Below, in pieces: positions 23,056 through 32,647 of a DNA stretch of 41,474 nucleotides. The first letter of the stretch is position 1; each line of letters starts with the position of its first letter. The translations under genes and the position numbers were made by a program. The notes beneath the pieces were generated by a model, which was not told the origin of the DNA, did no database searches, and saw nothing but the letters and a program-made list of their open reading frames with translations. This DNA comes from CAZJRB01 sp964547995 (lineage in GTDB: Bacteria; Planctomycetota; Planctomycetia; Pirellulales; Thermoguttaceae): the NCBI GenBank assembly GCA_964547995.1, contig CAZJRB010000066.1:1-41474 (forward strand). Reading direction: 5' to 3'.

Positions 23056-24072
23056 CTATCCGCCAGTGAACTCGTCGCGCAGGAACTCCGCCGCCGTGTC
23101 CCACTTCTCGGCCGCCGCGTCGAAATCGACCTGCATCGCCTTGATCGTCTTGGGCGTTTCGACGCGGACTTCTGCTTCGCATTTCGTGTTGAGCGGGATC
23201 TGCGCGCTGCGGCCGGCGGCCAGTCGGGCCTCGACTTCCGGCGAAAGGAGATAATCGACCAGCCGGCGGGCGGTCTCGCCGTTCGGGCTGCCCTTGATCA
23301 ACGCCAGCGTGTTCGGAATAAAGAGCGTGCCCATCTCGTCCTCGCCCTGGTCGGGGTAGACGATCGCGACCGGCATCCCCTTTTCCACCTCGATAATCGC
23401 GTCGTCGGTATCGGTCATGCCGAACGCCAGTTCCCCGGCCGCCACCGACAACGCGACCTGCTTGTTCCCGGCAAGGATCTGGACGTCGTTCTTCTTGAGC
23501 TTCTTGAAGAATTCCTTCGCTTGCTCATCTCCCCAATGGGCGAACAGGCAAGCGGCGTGCGAAGCCGTGGTGCCGAACAGCGGCTTGGCAATCCCGCACC
23601 GCCCCCGCCATTTCGGATCGGTCATATCGAGAATCGAGGTCGGCCGCTCACCCTCCGGCACGAGATTGGTATTGACGATCAACACCCGGGCACGCGCGGC
23701 GAACCCGTGCCACAGGCCCTTGGTCGAGCGGACCATCGCCGGATAGCTCTCGGCGGCCGGCGAGCGGTAGACGTCCAGCAGGCCCGCCCGTTGCAAACGC
23801 AAGGTGTTCAGTATCTCGTTATTCCAGAACAGGTCGCAGCGGGGCCGGTTGGCCTCTTCGAGGATGGCGTTGGCCAATCCGACCGTCTTGGTTGCCTCGG
23901 TATCGAACTTCGGCAAGACGGTCAAACCGGTTTCGGCCGTGAAATCCTCGAAAATCGGTCCCGAAAACTCCTCGTCCAGCGCCGTGTAAACGACGACTTC
24001 CTTCTCGGGGGATGAGGACCAGCAACCGGGGGTGATCAGGCAGGCGGCGATTAGTGCAAATCGTGTCGTCAT
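23056..24072 (-). CDS. Fe3+-type ABC transporter substrate-binding lipoprotein
   Basis: A 338-residue lipoprotein. The leader ends in the lipobox ITPGC (C17). The mature part starts EKEVVVYTALDEEFSGPIFEDFTAETGL, typical of the FbpA/AfuA/FutA class of iron(III)-binding proteins. Later landmarks are CDLFWNNEILNTLRLQRAGLL, DPKWRGRCGIAKPLFGTTASHAACLFAHWGDEQAKEFF and LALIKGSPNGETARRLVDYLLSPEVEARLA. It should bind ferric iron outside the membrane and hand it to an ABC permease. No permease or ATPase gene adjoins it here. GGAGG precedes the ATG at 24072. Other small anions or thiamine-like ligands are alternatives. Confidence 0.87.
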   Translation of the reverse strand: MTTRFALIAACLITPGCWSSSPEKEVVVYTALDEEFSGPIFEDFTAETGLTVLPKFDTEATKTVGLANAILEEANRPRCDLFWNNEILNTLRLQRAGLLDVYRSPAAESYPAMVRSTKGLWHGFAARARVLIVNTNLVPEGERPTSILDMTDPKWRGRCGIAKPLFGTTASHAACLFAHWGDEQAKEFFKKLKKNDVQILAGNKQVALSVAAGELAFGMTDTDDAIIEVEKGMPVAIVYPDQGEDEMGTLFIPNTLALIKGSPNGETARRLVDYLLSPEVEARLAAGRSAQIPLNTKCEAEVRVETPKTIKAMQVDFDAAAEKWDTAAEFLRDEFTGG

Positions 24073-24122
24073 TTGGTCGCTACCTCCTACGAAAACGCCG
24101 AGTCTGCACCGGCCAAAAACAG

Positions 24123-24190
24123 AGGAGGGGGTACCTGCCCCCGAGACTATCGGCAAGCTCTGTTAGGGCCGGGGGAAGGTGCCCCCTCCT
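24123..24190. repeat. 67-bp palindromic dispersed repeat, copy 2
   Basis: Left arm AGGAGGGGGTACCTGCCCCC, right arm CCGGGGGAAGGTGCCCCCTC. It lies in the divergent spacer between the iron-binding lipoprotein and the secreted peptidase-like gene. Compare 4438-4503 and 36419-36484. Confidence 0.8.
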
Positions 24191-24344
24191 ATTGGTTTTC
24201 TGTATTTTCGTGGCATCGCTCTATTTGCTACAAAGACAGGACTACACAAGACTCCCCGCGACAACGTACAATAGTCGATAGTCTAGCCGGGGTATCCCAA
24301 ATCGGCAAGTATTCTCCGTTGTGTTCCCGTATGCTGAGGGCCCG

Positions 24345-25874
24345 ATGTTCCAGTCTTTGAGAACCCGCCTCGCGATCGGATTGACATTCGGCTGCCTTGC
24401 CGTGGGGTTGAGTGGTTTCTCGGGCCGATCGGCCGTCGCGCAACTGCGGGAACCGAAGAAGCCACGCATCCCGGGCAGCTACCAGTCGCTCGGCGACATG
24501 ATGAAGGCCAATCGCGACTCGGCCACAAAGTACCTGCCAAGTGTGCCGCGGATCGTGGTCGACGACGACAAGGTCGCCCGGGCGGGAGTTCGCAAGATCG
24601 CCGGCAAGCGGTTGACGCTCTACACCGACCTGCCGTCGGAACCGTGGATCGATGAATTGCCTGCGGTCTTCGACCAGGCCTTCCCGGCATATTGCGCGTA
24701 TTTCAACATCGCCCCCGACAAGATTCCCGATTGGAACCTGACTGGCTTCTTGATGAACGAGAAGGGGTTGTTTGTGCGGCTGGGGTTGTTGCCGAAGAAA
24801 ATCCCCGCGTTCGAGCACGGCTTCGCCTGCAACTACGACTTCTGGCTCTACAAGCACAAAAGCGAATACTACACCCGCCATCTCGTGCTGCACGAGGGCG
24901 TCCATTGCTTCATGAACACGCTGCTGGGCTCCTGCGGCCCGCCATGGTACATGGAAGGAATCGCCGAACTGCTGTCGACGCACCACTGGAAGGACGGCAA
25001 GCTGACCGCCAACTATATACCGACAAACCGCGACGAGGTCCCGCTGTGGGGACGCGTCCGGATCATCAAGGACGCCATAGCGGCGGGCAAGCCGATGAAG
25101 TTGAAGGATGTGATCGACTACCAGTGGGGTGCGCATCTCAAGACCGAGCCGTACGCCTGGAGTTGGGCGGCCGCCGTCATGATGGACCGCCATCCCCGCT
25201 ACCAGGGCCGCTTCCGGCAGCTCTACCGCATTGTGCTGGCGCCCGACTTCAACCAGCGGTTCCACCAGGCCTTCGCCGCCGATTGGGAACTGATGCAACA
25301 GGATTGGCAACTTTTCATCAACAACATTGAATACGGCCACGACATTGCGGCCACCGCCGTCGATTACCGGCCGGGCAAGCCGCTGCCGGCCAAACCGGCC
25401 CGGTTCAAAATATCCGCCGTCCGCGGCTGGCAAAATACCGGCCTGCAATTAGTCGCCGGGGAGAAGTACGCTATTCGCTCCGTCGGCCGGTATCAGGTCG
25501 ACAACGAACCGCAGGTCTGGTGGTGCGAGCCCGGCGGCGTCTCGATCCGCTACTACCACGGCCGGCCGCTGGGCATCTTGCTGGCCGCCGTCCGTCCCGA
25601 AGTCTCCCGGAAAAACGGCCTAAACCCCTTGCTACAACCGGATCCGATCGGCCTAGCTACGACGTTTGTGCCCAAGCAAAGCGGAACCCTTTTCATGCGG
25701 ATCAACGACTCGGCGGCCGAGTTGAAGGACAACGCCGGGGAGTTGTGGGTCGAAGTGAAACGGGCACCACCACCTCCGCCCCCGCCGATTCCACCAGAGG
25801 TCCCGCAAGAAACTCCACCGGCGGAAGGGCAGCCAGGGCCGAATGGGACGGAAGGAGAACCGACGGAAGACTGA
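24345..25874 (+). CDS. Secreted gluzincin-like metallopeptidase
   Basis: A 509-residue exported protein. The signal peptide covers about 1-32 (hydrophobic IGLTFGCLAVGLSGF). A zinc motif HEGVH (183-187) is followed by WYMEGIAELL (E204 the likely third ligand), the gluzincin arrangement of peptidase-MA-like enzymes. Before it, RLTLYTDLP and VFDQAFPAYCAYF fit the usual N-terminal strand and helix. The C-terminal third begins ISAVRGWQNTGLQLVAGEKYAIRSVGRYQV, reminiscent of a small sugar-binding beta-sandwich, and the end is a Pro-rich disordered tail. The ATG at 24345 follows GAGGG; a GTG eight codons upstream is less likely. The substrate is unknown. Confidence 0.8.
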   Translation: MFQSLRTRLAIGLTFGCLAVGLSGFSGRSAVAQLREPKKPRIPGSYQSLGDMMKANRDSATKYLPSVPRIVVDDDKVARAGVRKIAGKRLTLYTDLPSEPWIDELPAVFDQAFPAYCAYFNIAPDKIPDWNLTGFLMNEKGLFVRLGLLPKKIPAFEHGFACNYDFWLYKHKSEYYTRHLVLHEGVHCFMNTLLGSCGPPWYMEGIAELLSTHHWKDGKLTANYIPTNRDEVPLWGRVRIIKDAIAAGKPMKLKDVIDYQWGAHLKTEPYAWSWAAAVMMDRHPRYQGRFRQLYRIVLAPDFNQRFHQAFAADWELMQQDWQLFINNIEYGHDIAATAVDYRPGKPLPAKPARFKISAVRGWQNTGLQLVAGEKYAIRSVGRYQVDNEPQVWWCEPGGVSIRYYHGRPLGILLAAVRPEVSRKNGLNPLLQPDPIGLATTFVPKQSGTLFMRINDSAAELKDNAGELWVEVKRAPPPPPPPIPPEVPQETPPAEGQPGPNGTEGEPTED

Positions 25875-26005
25875 CAAGCTCTCTGTCTCTTGTTCCCCGT
25901 TGTTGTCCCCACCCGCTTGCTATTTGCGGCCGAGCGGATAATCTGTTGGCATTCCGCTGAAGTTGCAGCCGTCGATTCCCATTCTCAAGCTATACCGCCC
26001 CCCCC

Positions 26006-27274
26006 ATGAACTATATCCAGCAGCAAGACCCCGAGGTGTGGACCGCTGTTGCCGGTGAGATCCATCGACAGCAGAACGGGCTGGAGATGATTGCCAGCGA
26101 GAATTACACGAGCCCGGCGGTGATGAAGGCGACCGGCAGTGTAATGACCAATAAATACGCCGAGGGCTATCCCGGCAACCGGTATTACGGCGGTTGCCGG
26201 TTCGTCGATCTGGCGGAGGAGCTTGCCCGGCAGCGCGCCGAGGAACTCTTCGGGGCCGAACACGCCAACGTCCAGCCCCACAGCGGGACGCAGGCCAACG
26301 CGGCCGTCTATCTCGCGGCCCTCGAACCGGGCGACACGGTGCTGGCACTGGACCTCGCCCACGGCGGACACATTACCCACGGAATGCCCGAGAATTCCTC
26401 CGGCCGGCGCTACCGGTTCGTCACCTACGGAGTCCGCGAAGACACGCACCGGATCGACTTCGACCAGGTGGCTTCCATGGCCGCGGAACACAAACCCAAG
26501 CTGATCGTTGCCGGCGGCAGTGCCTATCCCCGCGAGACCCCGCACGGCGAGTTCGCTCAAATCGCGGAGGATTGCGGGGCGAGACTGCTGGTCGACATGG
26601 CCCACTACGCCGGGCTGGTCGCCGCCGGACTGCACGACAACCCGGTGCCGGTGGCCGACTACGTTTCGACGACCACCCACAAGACGCTCCGCGGCCCCCG
26701 CGGCGGAACCATCCTCTGCAAGGCGGCGTACGCCAAGGAGATCGATCGGGCCGTCTTCCCCGGCGTTCAGGGCGGACCGCTCATGCACGTGATCGCCGGC
26801 AAGGCCGTCTGCTTTGCCGAGGCCCTCCAGGAGGACTTCAAGCCCTACGCCCAACAAATGATCGATAATGCCGTTGCGGTGGCAGAGGTCCTTGCCTCGG
26901 GCGGGATCAGGATTATCAGCGGGGGAACCGACACCCATCTGATCCTGGCCGACGTCACTTCCGCCGGGGTGACCGGCCGGATTGCCGAAGAGGCCCTCGA
27001 ACGATGCGGCATGACCGTCAACAAGAACATGATCCCCTTCGACCGGCGCAGGCCGCTCGATCCCTCGGGCATCCGCATCGGCACGCCGGTGCTGACCACG
27101 CGCGGCATGAAAGTCGGCGAGATGCGGGCAATCGGCGCTTGGATGCTCGAAATACTCGACTCGCCCGGCGACGAGGCGCGAAGCAAACGGATCCGAGGCG
27201 AAGTCACCGAACTCTGTTCCCGGTTTCCCGTACCGGGCGACCTTTCATCAACCGCAAGAAACCGACCCTTCTGA
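26006..27274 (+). CDS. glyA: Serine hydroxymethyltransferase
   Basis: A 422-residue PLP enzyme that interconverts serine and glycine and supplies methylene-tetrahydrofolate. The N-terminal region has NGLEMIASENYTSPAVMKATGSVMTNKYAEGYPGNRYYGGC. The PLP-lysine motif is TTTHKTLRGPRGG (K226). The length is normal. The C-terminus (DLSSTARNRPF) is intact but divergent. The ATG at 26006 gives the usual N-terminus; the upstream bases are C-rich and have no clear ribosome site. The YbjQ-like gene follows after 15 bases and is probably cotranscribed. Confidence 0.95.
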   Translation: MNYIQQQDPEVWTAVAGEIHRQQNGLEMIASENYTSPAVMKATGSVMTNKYAEGYPGNRYYGGCRFVDLAEELARQRAEELFGAEHANVQPHSGTQANAAVYLAALEPGDTVLALDLAHGGHITHGMPENSSGRRYRFVTYGVREDTHRIDFDQVASMAAEHKPKLIVAGGSAYPRETPHGEFAQIAEDCGARLLVDMAHYAGLVAAGLHDNPVPVADYVSTTTHKTLRGPRGGTILCKAAYAKEIDRAVFPGVQGGPLMHVIAGKAVCFAEALQEDFKPYAQQMIDNAVAVAEVLASGGIRIISGGTDTHLILADVTSAGVTGRIAEEALERCGMTVNKNMIPFDRRRPLDPSGIRIGTPVLTTRGMKVGEMRAIGAWMLEILDSPGDEARSKRIRGEVTELCSRFPVPGDLSSTARNRPF

Positions 27275-27289
27275 CAAAGGAGCCGACAA

Positions 27290-27613
27290 GTGATTGTCCT
27301 GAACACGGAGTTTGTCCCGGGGATGGATATCATCGAGGTCAAGGGACTGGTTCAAGGGAATACGGTCCGCGCGAAACACGCGGGCCGTGACATCGCCGCC
27401 AGCTTCAAGAACCTGTTCGGCGGCGAGCTTCGGGGCTACACCGAGCTGCTCATCGAATCGCGGCGCGAGGCCGTCGAACGCATGATTGCCCAGGCCCGGC
27501 AACTCGGCGCCAACGCCGTGCTGAACGTCCGCTTTGCCACCAGCTCGATCACCGCCGGGGCCGCCGAGCTGTACGTCTACGGCACCGCGGTAGTCGTGGC
27601 CGACGGGGCCTAG
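27290..27613 (+). CDS. YbjQ-family (UPF0145) protein
   Basis: A 107-residue protein of the YbjQ/UPF0145 family, whose members form pentameric rings and are named heavy-metal-binding by homology only. It has the family blocks EVKGLVQGNTVRAKHAGRDIAASFKNLFGGELRGYTELL, REAVERMIAQARQLGANAVLNVRF and a final ELYVYGTAVVV. The GTG start has AAAGGAG eight bases upstream. It sits 15 bases behind glyA, suggesting cotranscription, but no functional link is known. Confidence 0.9.
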   Translation: MIVLNTEFVPGMDIIEVKGLVQGNTVRAKHAGRDIAASFKNLFGGELRGYTELLIESRREAVERMIAQARQLGANAVLNVRFATSSITAGAAELYVYGTAVVVADGA

Positions 27614-27708
27614 GCAGCCGGTTTACCATTCGCTTGTGAGAAAACAATGTACGACATCTTAATCTTCCGAAGTCACGTAAGTCGTTACAGGGTAAGGAGG
27701 ACGTGATC

Positions 27709-29100
27709 ATGTGGACGGGGACGCGTCGCGATTTCCTGCAGACCGCAAGCGCCGGTGCGGCAGCGTCGCTGAGCTTTGGCGGGAGAGAAATCTTTGCTCA
27801 GGCCCCGATGGGGGAACGGCAAAGGCGGGACGCGGGCGTAGAAGTGCTCCACCCTCGAGGCCGCGTGCCCTTGTCGTTCGTCATCGACGACTCGACGTGC
27901 TTGGTCAACATGGGGCACTTCTGCATGCCGCAGTTTGCCGAAGCGATGCCAGACCGCGACATCTACAAGAAGCCGTGGAAGAAGTGGCCTCGCGAGATTC
28001 CCGACGCTTTCGTCCGCGAGTTCGGCGAGTGGTGTGCGGAGCACGGTGTGAAAGGCAAGTACAGTGTCGTGCCCTATCCGTGTTGCGTGGGCTGGCTCGA
28101 CCGCGAGTTGCCCGGCTGGTCGCGAAAGGAACTCCTCGCGAGCCTGAAATTAGTCCGCGAGTTGATGGTTCCCAACTGGGACATCCATCCCGAGATGATC
28201 ACCCACACGCGAGTGATCGACTTGAAGACCGGCCGGCCAATGGCCGAAATTAGCTCGGCTACCATGGAGAACTCATATCCGCGCACGAAGAAGAGCGTGG
28301 ACGAACTGGCGGCCTATCTGGCCTACGCCTTGCAGATCCTCAAGAACTGCGACCTGCCGTGTGAAGGGATCACCACACCGGGCGGATTTGGCAACGTGGT
28401 CAAGTCGGAGTTGTCGCTCGCCGTACACGATGCGGTCCGCGAAGTCTACGGCTGTGAGTTGCCGCACTACTTCAAGTACGTCTCGGGCGGAAAAGAGAGC
28501 ACCGAACCGAAGCTCGAACACGTGCGCGATCTCGAAAGCGACGACCCGAAGGTAACGGTCAACGTTCCTGCCGGGACCGGCGATTGGTTTGGCGGCTGGG
28601 ACGGGGACCGAACGCCCGAAGGCGACAAGTACGCCAACCGCAACGCAACCGCCGGGCGAATGGTCGAACTGATCGAGCGCGGTGACCCCGCCGTGATGCT
28701 CTGCCATTGGCCCGGGCTGTTCAACCAGGGCACCAAGGCGGGATTCCAGGCCTTCAAGCAGGTTGCCTCGGCCCTGGAAGAGCGTTACCGTGATCGGACC
28801 GTCTGGATGAAGGTCAGCGAGATCGCCCGGTACTGGGTTGCTAAAGAACTGACGCGCATCACACGGGCCGGCGAAAATGTAACACTCACCGCACCCTTTT
28901 CGGCTCCCGCCTTCACACTCCGCATGGTCGCCAAGGGCAACACGCCGCCGAAAATGGTGGCCAAAGGAAAACCGATTCCGCTCGAGAAGGTCGATAAACG
29001 GCGGGATCTGAAGCCGGGTACCTGGATGGCGGAAGGCGAGCACGCGCTGGTCTGTTTCGATTTGCCAAAGGGCAAAGTGGAACTCTACGGCGGAGAGTGA
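27709..29100 (+). CDS. Tat-exported polysaccharide-deacetylase-like protein
   Basis: A 463-residue protein with a Tat leader (TRRDFLQTASAGAAASLSF). The domain begins VPLSFVIDDSTCLVNMGHF; the DD pair fits the metal-binding aspartates of NodB-like deacetylase/glycosidase beta-alpha barrels. Later SVVPYPCCVGWLD, HPEMITHTRVID (a His-rich second motif), CEGITTPGGFGN and VMLCHWPGLFNQG follow barrel order. A small beta-rich C-terminal part follows (about 385-463). A start at 27709 is better spaced from AAGGAGG than a GTG two codons earlier. Neighbours are cell-wall or carbohydrate genes; the substrate is unknown. Confidence 0.72.
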   Translation: MWTGTRRDFLQTASAGAAASLSFGGREIFAQAPMGERQRRDAGVEVLHPRGRVPLSFVIDDSTCLVNMGHFCMPQFAEAMPDRDIYKKPWKKWPREIPDAFVREFGEWCAEHGVKGKYSVVPYPCCVGWLDRELPGWSRKELLASLKLVRELMVPNWDIHPEMITHTRVIDLKTGRPMAEISSATMENSYPRTKKSVDELAAYLAYALQILKNCDLPCEGITTPGGFGNVVKSELSLAVHDAVREVYGCELPHYFKYVSGGKESTEPKLEHVRDLESDDPKVTVNVPAGTGDWFGGWDGDRTPEGDKYANRNATAGRMVELIERGDPAVMLCHWPGLFNQGTKAGFQAFKQVASALEERYRDRTVWMKVSEIARYWVAKELTRITRAGENVTLTAPFSAPAFTLRMVAKGNTPPKMVAKGKPIPLEKVDKRRDLKPGTWMAEGEHALVCFDLPKGKVELYGGE

Positions 29101-29148
29101 CAGACCATGATCTTCAAGTCTGTTCGATCATCCAGGGAGAAACCTGCC

Positions 29149-30651
29149 ATGCTATGCCGTTCTGTTTTGGCCGTGCTCTTGGGAACTTTGTCGTTCACGT
29201 TGTTTGCGGGTGAATTGCCCAAATCGGAGATCGAGCCTTTAGTGCGAGTTGCGGATCTGGATTTGGGAGAGTCTCGCGAAGTCGAACTCTGCGACGGCTC
29301 AAAGGCCACCGTCCGAGTTCTCAAGCTGGAGGAGGTCAGCGATTCGGTCCGCGACGCCGTGCGGAAAGCTCGGGTTCAGGTCGACGTCAACGGGAAATCG
29401 GTTTGGCTCACCTCGGCCAACTACGAATTGCCAAAGACCGTGGCCGGCGTGCGGATCGATTGCCCGGTGACTCGAGGCTATCGGGAGAATAGTAACAAAG
29501 ACGCATGGGGACTCAAATGCGACGTGCGGTTGCGGCTCTGGCCGGCCGACTCGCCGCTGATTCGGCCAGGTACGTTCGTCTATCCCGTCAAGCAGCGCTG
29601 GTTTGCCACCGACACCCAGATGGCCAACGAGCCGTGCTACGTCAACGCGTGTGAAAAGCCTTCGGTTCGCAAGATATACTACCACTACGGCCTCGACTTC
29701 GGCGGCTGTGAGGGGCTTGTGGAGGTGGTGGCAGCGACGGACGGGCTGGTCGTCTCCTCCGGCAAGGAGCGCCTACCCGGCTACGAGGACACACCGGTGC
29801 GGCCCCGCTACGACGTGATTTACGTGCTTGACGGCCGCGGATGGTTCTATCGCTACAGCCACTTGCTGGAAATCGACAAACACATTCGCCCCGGTACGAA
29901 GGTCACGGCCGGGCAGCGTCTCGGTTTGTTGGGTAAAGAGGGCGGAAGCGGCGGCTGGACCCACCTGCACTTCGACGTCTTCTGCCGGATGCCCTCGGGG
30001 AAGTGGGGCTGTCAAGAAGCCTACGGCTTTGCATGGGAGGCCTACCAGCGGCAACATCGGCCAAAGCTGATCGCCGTCGCGCGGCCGCACCACGTCGTTT
30101 GGGCCGGAGAAACCGTCACCCTTGACGCCACGAGGTCGTGGGCGTCCGAAGGCATCGACCGCTACCAGTGGACCTTCACCGACGGCAGTAAGGCCAAAGG
30201 GCCGACCATTCGTCGCGCCTACCCTGACCCTGGATATTTTAGCGAAATCCTTAAGGTGACCGACGCCTCAGGCCAGATCGACTATGATTTTGCCGTCGTT
30301 CATGTTCTCGATCGCAAACGCCCCGAACCCCTCCCACCGACCATCCACGTTGCCTATGCACCGACGACAGGAATTGAGCCGGGTGACCACGTTACCTTCA
30401 AAGTCCGCACTTTCGGCACCACCGAAGGAGAGGAAACTTGGGATTTCGGGGACGACAGCCCAACGACGACCAGTAAGTCCGACGGCAACGTGCAGTCGCT
30501 CGCGAAGGACGGATACGCAGCAGTGCGACACCGGTACCGGAAACCCGGCCACTATCTGGTTCGCGTCGAGCGGCGTGACCGTCACGATCGACGCGCCATC
30601 AGCCACGTTCGCATTTCTGTTGGGCGTTCGTTGAAGATGCCCGAGAAATAG
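29149..30651 (+). CDS. Secreted M23 peptidase-like protein with PKD domains
   Basis: A 500-residue exported protein with a leader MLCRSVLAVLLGTLSFTLFAGELP. Residues about 165-305 form an M23/LytM domain. The first zinc motif is HYGLDFGG (HxxxD form), then GRGWFYRYSHL and the HxH motif THLHFDVF are seen. Two PKD-type beta-sandwiches follow, marked by VTLDATRSWASEGIDRYQWTFTDG and VTFKVRTFGTTEGEETWDFGDDSP with closing HRYRKPGHYLVRV. M23 enzymes cut peptide bridges in peptidoglycan; all zinc ligands appear present. The ATG at 29149 follows GGGAG and gives the signal peptide; an ATG at 29107 is possible. It lies 48 bases behind the deacetylase-like gene. Confidence 0.85.
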   Translation: MLCRSVLAVLLGTLSFTLFAGELPKSEIEPLVRVADLDLGESREVELCDGSKATVRVLKLEEVSDSVRDAVRKARVQVDVNGKSVWLTSANYELPKTVAGVRIDCPVTRGYRENSNKDAWGLKCDVRLRLWPADSPLIRPGTFVYPVKQRWFATDTQMANEPCYVNACEKPSVRKIYYHYGLDFGGCEGLVEVVAATDGLVVSSGKERLPGYEDTPVRPRYDVIYVLDGRGWFYRYSHLLEIDKHIRPGTKVTAGQRLGLLGKEGGSGGWTHLHFDVFCRMPSGKWGCQEAYGFAWEAYQRQHRPKLIAVARPHHVVWAGETVTLDATRSWASEGIDRYQWTFTDGSKAKGPTIRRAYPDPGYFSEILKVTDASGQIDYDFAVVHVLDRKRPEPLPPTIHVAYAPTTGIEPGDHVTFKVRTFGTTEGEETWDFGDDSPTTTSKSDGNVQSLAKDGYAAVRHRYRKPGHYLVRVERRDRHDRRAISHVRISVGRSLKMPEK

Positions 30652-30675
30652 CCGCCCTGTACGTCTAACCTGAAA

Positions 30676-31734
30676 TCAACCGACCGCACGTTGTTGCCGC
30701 CACAGTTCGAGTCGCGGTGGCAACTGGTCCAGCCGTGCTGTGCCGGTGGTCGCCAACTGTTGGATTATAATCGAAGCCACGAGGTTGCCGATTAATGCGG
30801 CTTCGGCCAACGTGCCGCCGGCGGCCAAGGCCAAGACCGCACCAGCAGTGGCGCTGTCACCGGCACCGGTTTCGTCGGTCGGGCCATCGACACTGACGCC
30901 AGGCACGATCATCGGCTCCGGATCCGTGACTAGCATCCCCTCGGGGCCACGCGTCACGCAAACCGGGGCACCGTTGGTCGTGCGGAGCGATCTCAGCGCC
31001 GCGGTGAGTTCATCCGGCGGCACCGCGTCCCCAGGCCGGGGGTCGGTCCAACCAGCCACCTCGAACTGGTTGCACTTGACGATCACGCGGCGAAACTGGC
31101 GGACGTGGCGGCGGCTGTCTGCCCAGAAGATTGTCCCCGTCGACCGCGCAGAACGCTCGGCCAGCGCGTCGACGACTCTGCTGGTGACCACGCCGCAGTC
31201 CTGTTCCTCCACTTGGTCCAGCACGGTAACAGCGTCGACACTTTCCAACAGTTCGTCCAGCGACTCAATCACTTGCCGCTCTATCTCCTCGGACGTAGGC
31301 GTGCGATTCTTGGCATCGTAGCGAGGATGTTCGCCAGCAAGACTGGGGACAGTACGATCGCGGGGTTTCAGATAAGTCGGTGTCATTCGGCCTGGCGCGA
31401 CGCGTAAATGATTGGTCGAACAGCCCAAGTTCGACAGGCCTTTCCGCAGGTCGTACGACGAGCCGTCGTCGCCGGTGTACCCGACGGCGTGGAGTTCACC
31501 TGCCCCCAGCGCCGCCAGATTGGCGACGATCGTACCGGCCGCTCCGGGGCTGTGGCGGACACCAACGACTTGATGGGCTGGCTTACCCGTCTCGACGCTC
31601 ACCTCGACCAGCGACGACTCGACATCGAGGTACTTGTCCAAGAAGTAGTCGCCCAGCACCGCGACCCGAAGCTTGCCGAATCGGCCGAGCAGCTCGTCGA
31701 GCCGTGCCGGTGCCATCTCCAAAAACACTTTCAT
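30676..31734 (-). CDS. PfkB-family sugar kinase (RfaE/HldA-like)
   Basis: A 352-residue ribokinase-fold kinase. The N-terminal block LRVAVLGDYFLDKYLDVESSLVEVSVETGKPAHQVVG resembles the heptose-7-phosphate kinase half of HldE/RfaE. The substrate-closing GG region reads SPGAAGTIVANLAALGAG, and the ATP/anion-hole motif is DETGAGDS (D293 the catalytic base). It is the last gene of the minus-strand operon, 16 bases after the HAD gene, with GAGGG before its ATG. With the SIS isomerase and HAD phosphatase this recalls the ADP-heptose pathway, but no nucleotidyltransferase domain is fused, and the true sugar is unproven. Confidence 0.82.
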   Translation of the reverse strand: MKVFLEMAPARLDELLGRFGKLRVAVLGDYFLDKYLDVESSLVEVSVETGKPAHQVVGVRHSPGAAGTIVANLAALGAGELHAVGYTGDDGSSYDLRKGLSNLGCSTNHLRVAPGRMTPTYLKPRDRTVPSLAGEHPRYDAKNRTPTSEEIERQVIESLDELLESVDAVTVLDQVEEQDCGVVTSRVVDALAERSARSTGTIFWADSRRHVRQFRRVIVKCNQFEVAGWTDPRPGDAVPPDELTAALRSLRTTNGAPVCVTRGPEGMLVTDPEPMIVPGVSVDGPTDETGAGDSATAGAVLALAAGGTLAEAALIGNLVASIIIQQLATTGTARLDQLPPRLELWRQQRAVG

Positions 31735-31750
31735 GACGCGGCCCTCGGCA

Positions 31751-32647
31751 TTACTCCTTGATTTCGTTCCACAGATACGCGAGAAGCGGATGGCTCTCGC
31801 GAAAGTCGGGGATTACCAGATCAGCCCCCACACCGAGAAGGCGATCGCGCTTCCACGGGTCGGGCTTGCCGCTGCGTCCGGCCTCGTCGCTAGCCACGGC
31901 CACAGCCATTCCGCCAGCCGACTTGACATTCTGGATTTCCACGTAGCCGTCGCCGAATCCCAGAAGCGACGAGCCGTCGACGTGGTTCTCGGCCAGAATC
32001 CTCTCGATCACCATGGCCTTCGAGAATGCCTTGTAGTCGTCGCCGGCGCCGTAGATCCGTGTCCCGAAGTACTCGTCCAAACCCAATAGCCGCGACTCCT
32101 CAAGGACGTACGCCTCGTCGGTGCCGCTTGCCAGGTAAAGGCGGACCTCCCGCTCGCGAAGCCCCCGCAACACGTCGAGCGACCCCGGCACCAGCATCGC
32201 TGCCGGTTGCACGCGACCGGACCGCAGGTCCTCGCGGCGATGCGTGATCCTCTGCATCAGGCGGCGATGGTACGCCTGCTTGTAGACCGCGGGCTCGTGC
32301 GGCGTGCCCCCGCGACGTCGGACCTCTTCGCACAGGCGAATCATTTGGTAGATCGTCTGCTTTCCGTTAAGCTGCATCACGAAACCTTCGACCAGTTGAT
32401 GAAGTATCTCCGGCGATTCGTCGGTTTCGGTTTCGGCCAACACCTCGACCATCATAGGCACCATCACCTCCGGCCAGCCCTCACGGATGAGGCTCAACGT
32501 TCCGTCAAAGTCGAACAGGGCATGACGGGGCGATCGCTCCCGCCGAGGGTGGCCAACAATCTCAATGCCCGTTCCCTGAAGGAACTGGCTAGGCCCGGCT
32601 GGTTCGGCCACCCGGCGGTAGTCGTCCTCGTGATAGTCTGAAGTCAT
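31751..32647 (-). CDS. HAD-family phosphatase
   Basis: A 298-residue haloacid-dehalogenase-type hydrolase. Motif I is LFDFDGTLS (D46, D48), motif II is in LYLASGTD, the lysine lies in the DYKAFSKAMVIERIL segment and the acidic motif is LLGFGDGYVEIQ. A helical cap of about 100 residues follows motif I, as in subfamily I phosphatases. It also has a non-conserved 40-residue N-terminal extension. The start at 32647 overlaps the stop of the ROK gene as ATGA, so translation is coupled. In context it may dephosphorylate a sugar phosphate made by the neighbouring isomerase and kinase, as GmhB does for heptose bisphosphate; this is inference. Confidence 0.82.
   Translation of the reverse strand: MTSDYHEDDYRRVAEPAGPSQFLQGTGIEIVGHPRRERSPRHALFDFDGTLSLIREGWPEVMVPMMVEVLAETETDESPEILHQLVEGFVMQLNGKQTIYQMIRLCEEVRRRGGTPHEPAVYKQAYHRRLMQRITHRREDLRSGRVQPAAMLVPGSLDVLRGLREREVRLYLASGTDEAYVLEESRLLGLDEYFGTRIYGAGDDYKAFSKAMVIERILAENHVDGSSLLGFGDGYVEIQNVKSAGGMAVAVASDEAGRSGKPDPWKRDRLLGVGADLVIPDFRESHPLLAYLWNEIKE

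Noticed and set aside
24228..25448. 406-codon minus-strand open frame
   Set aside because: Antisense to the gluzincin-like gene, with no motif or ribosome site.
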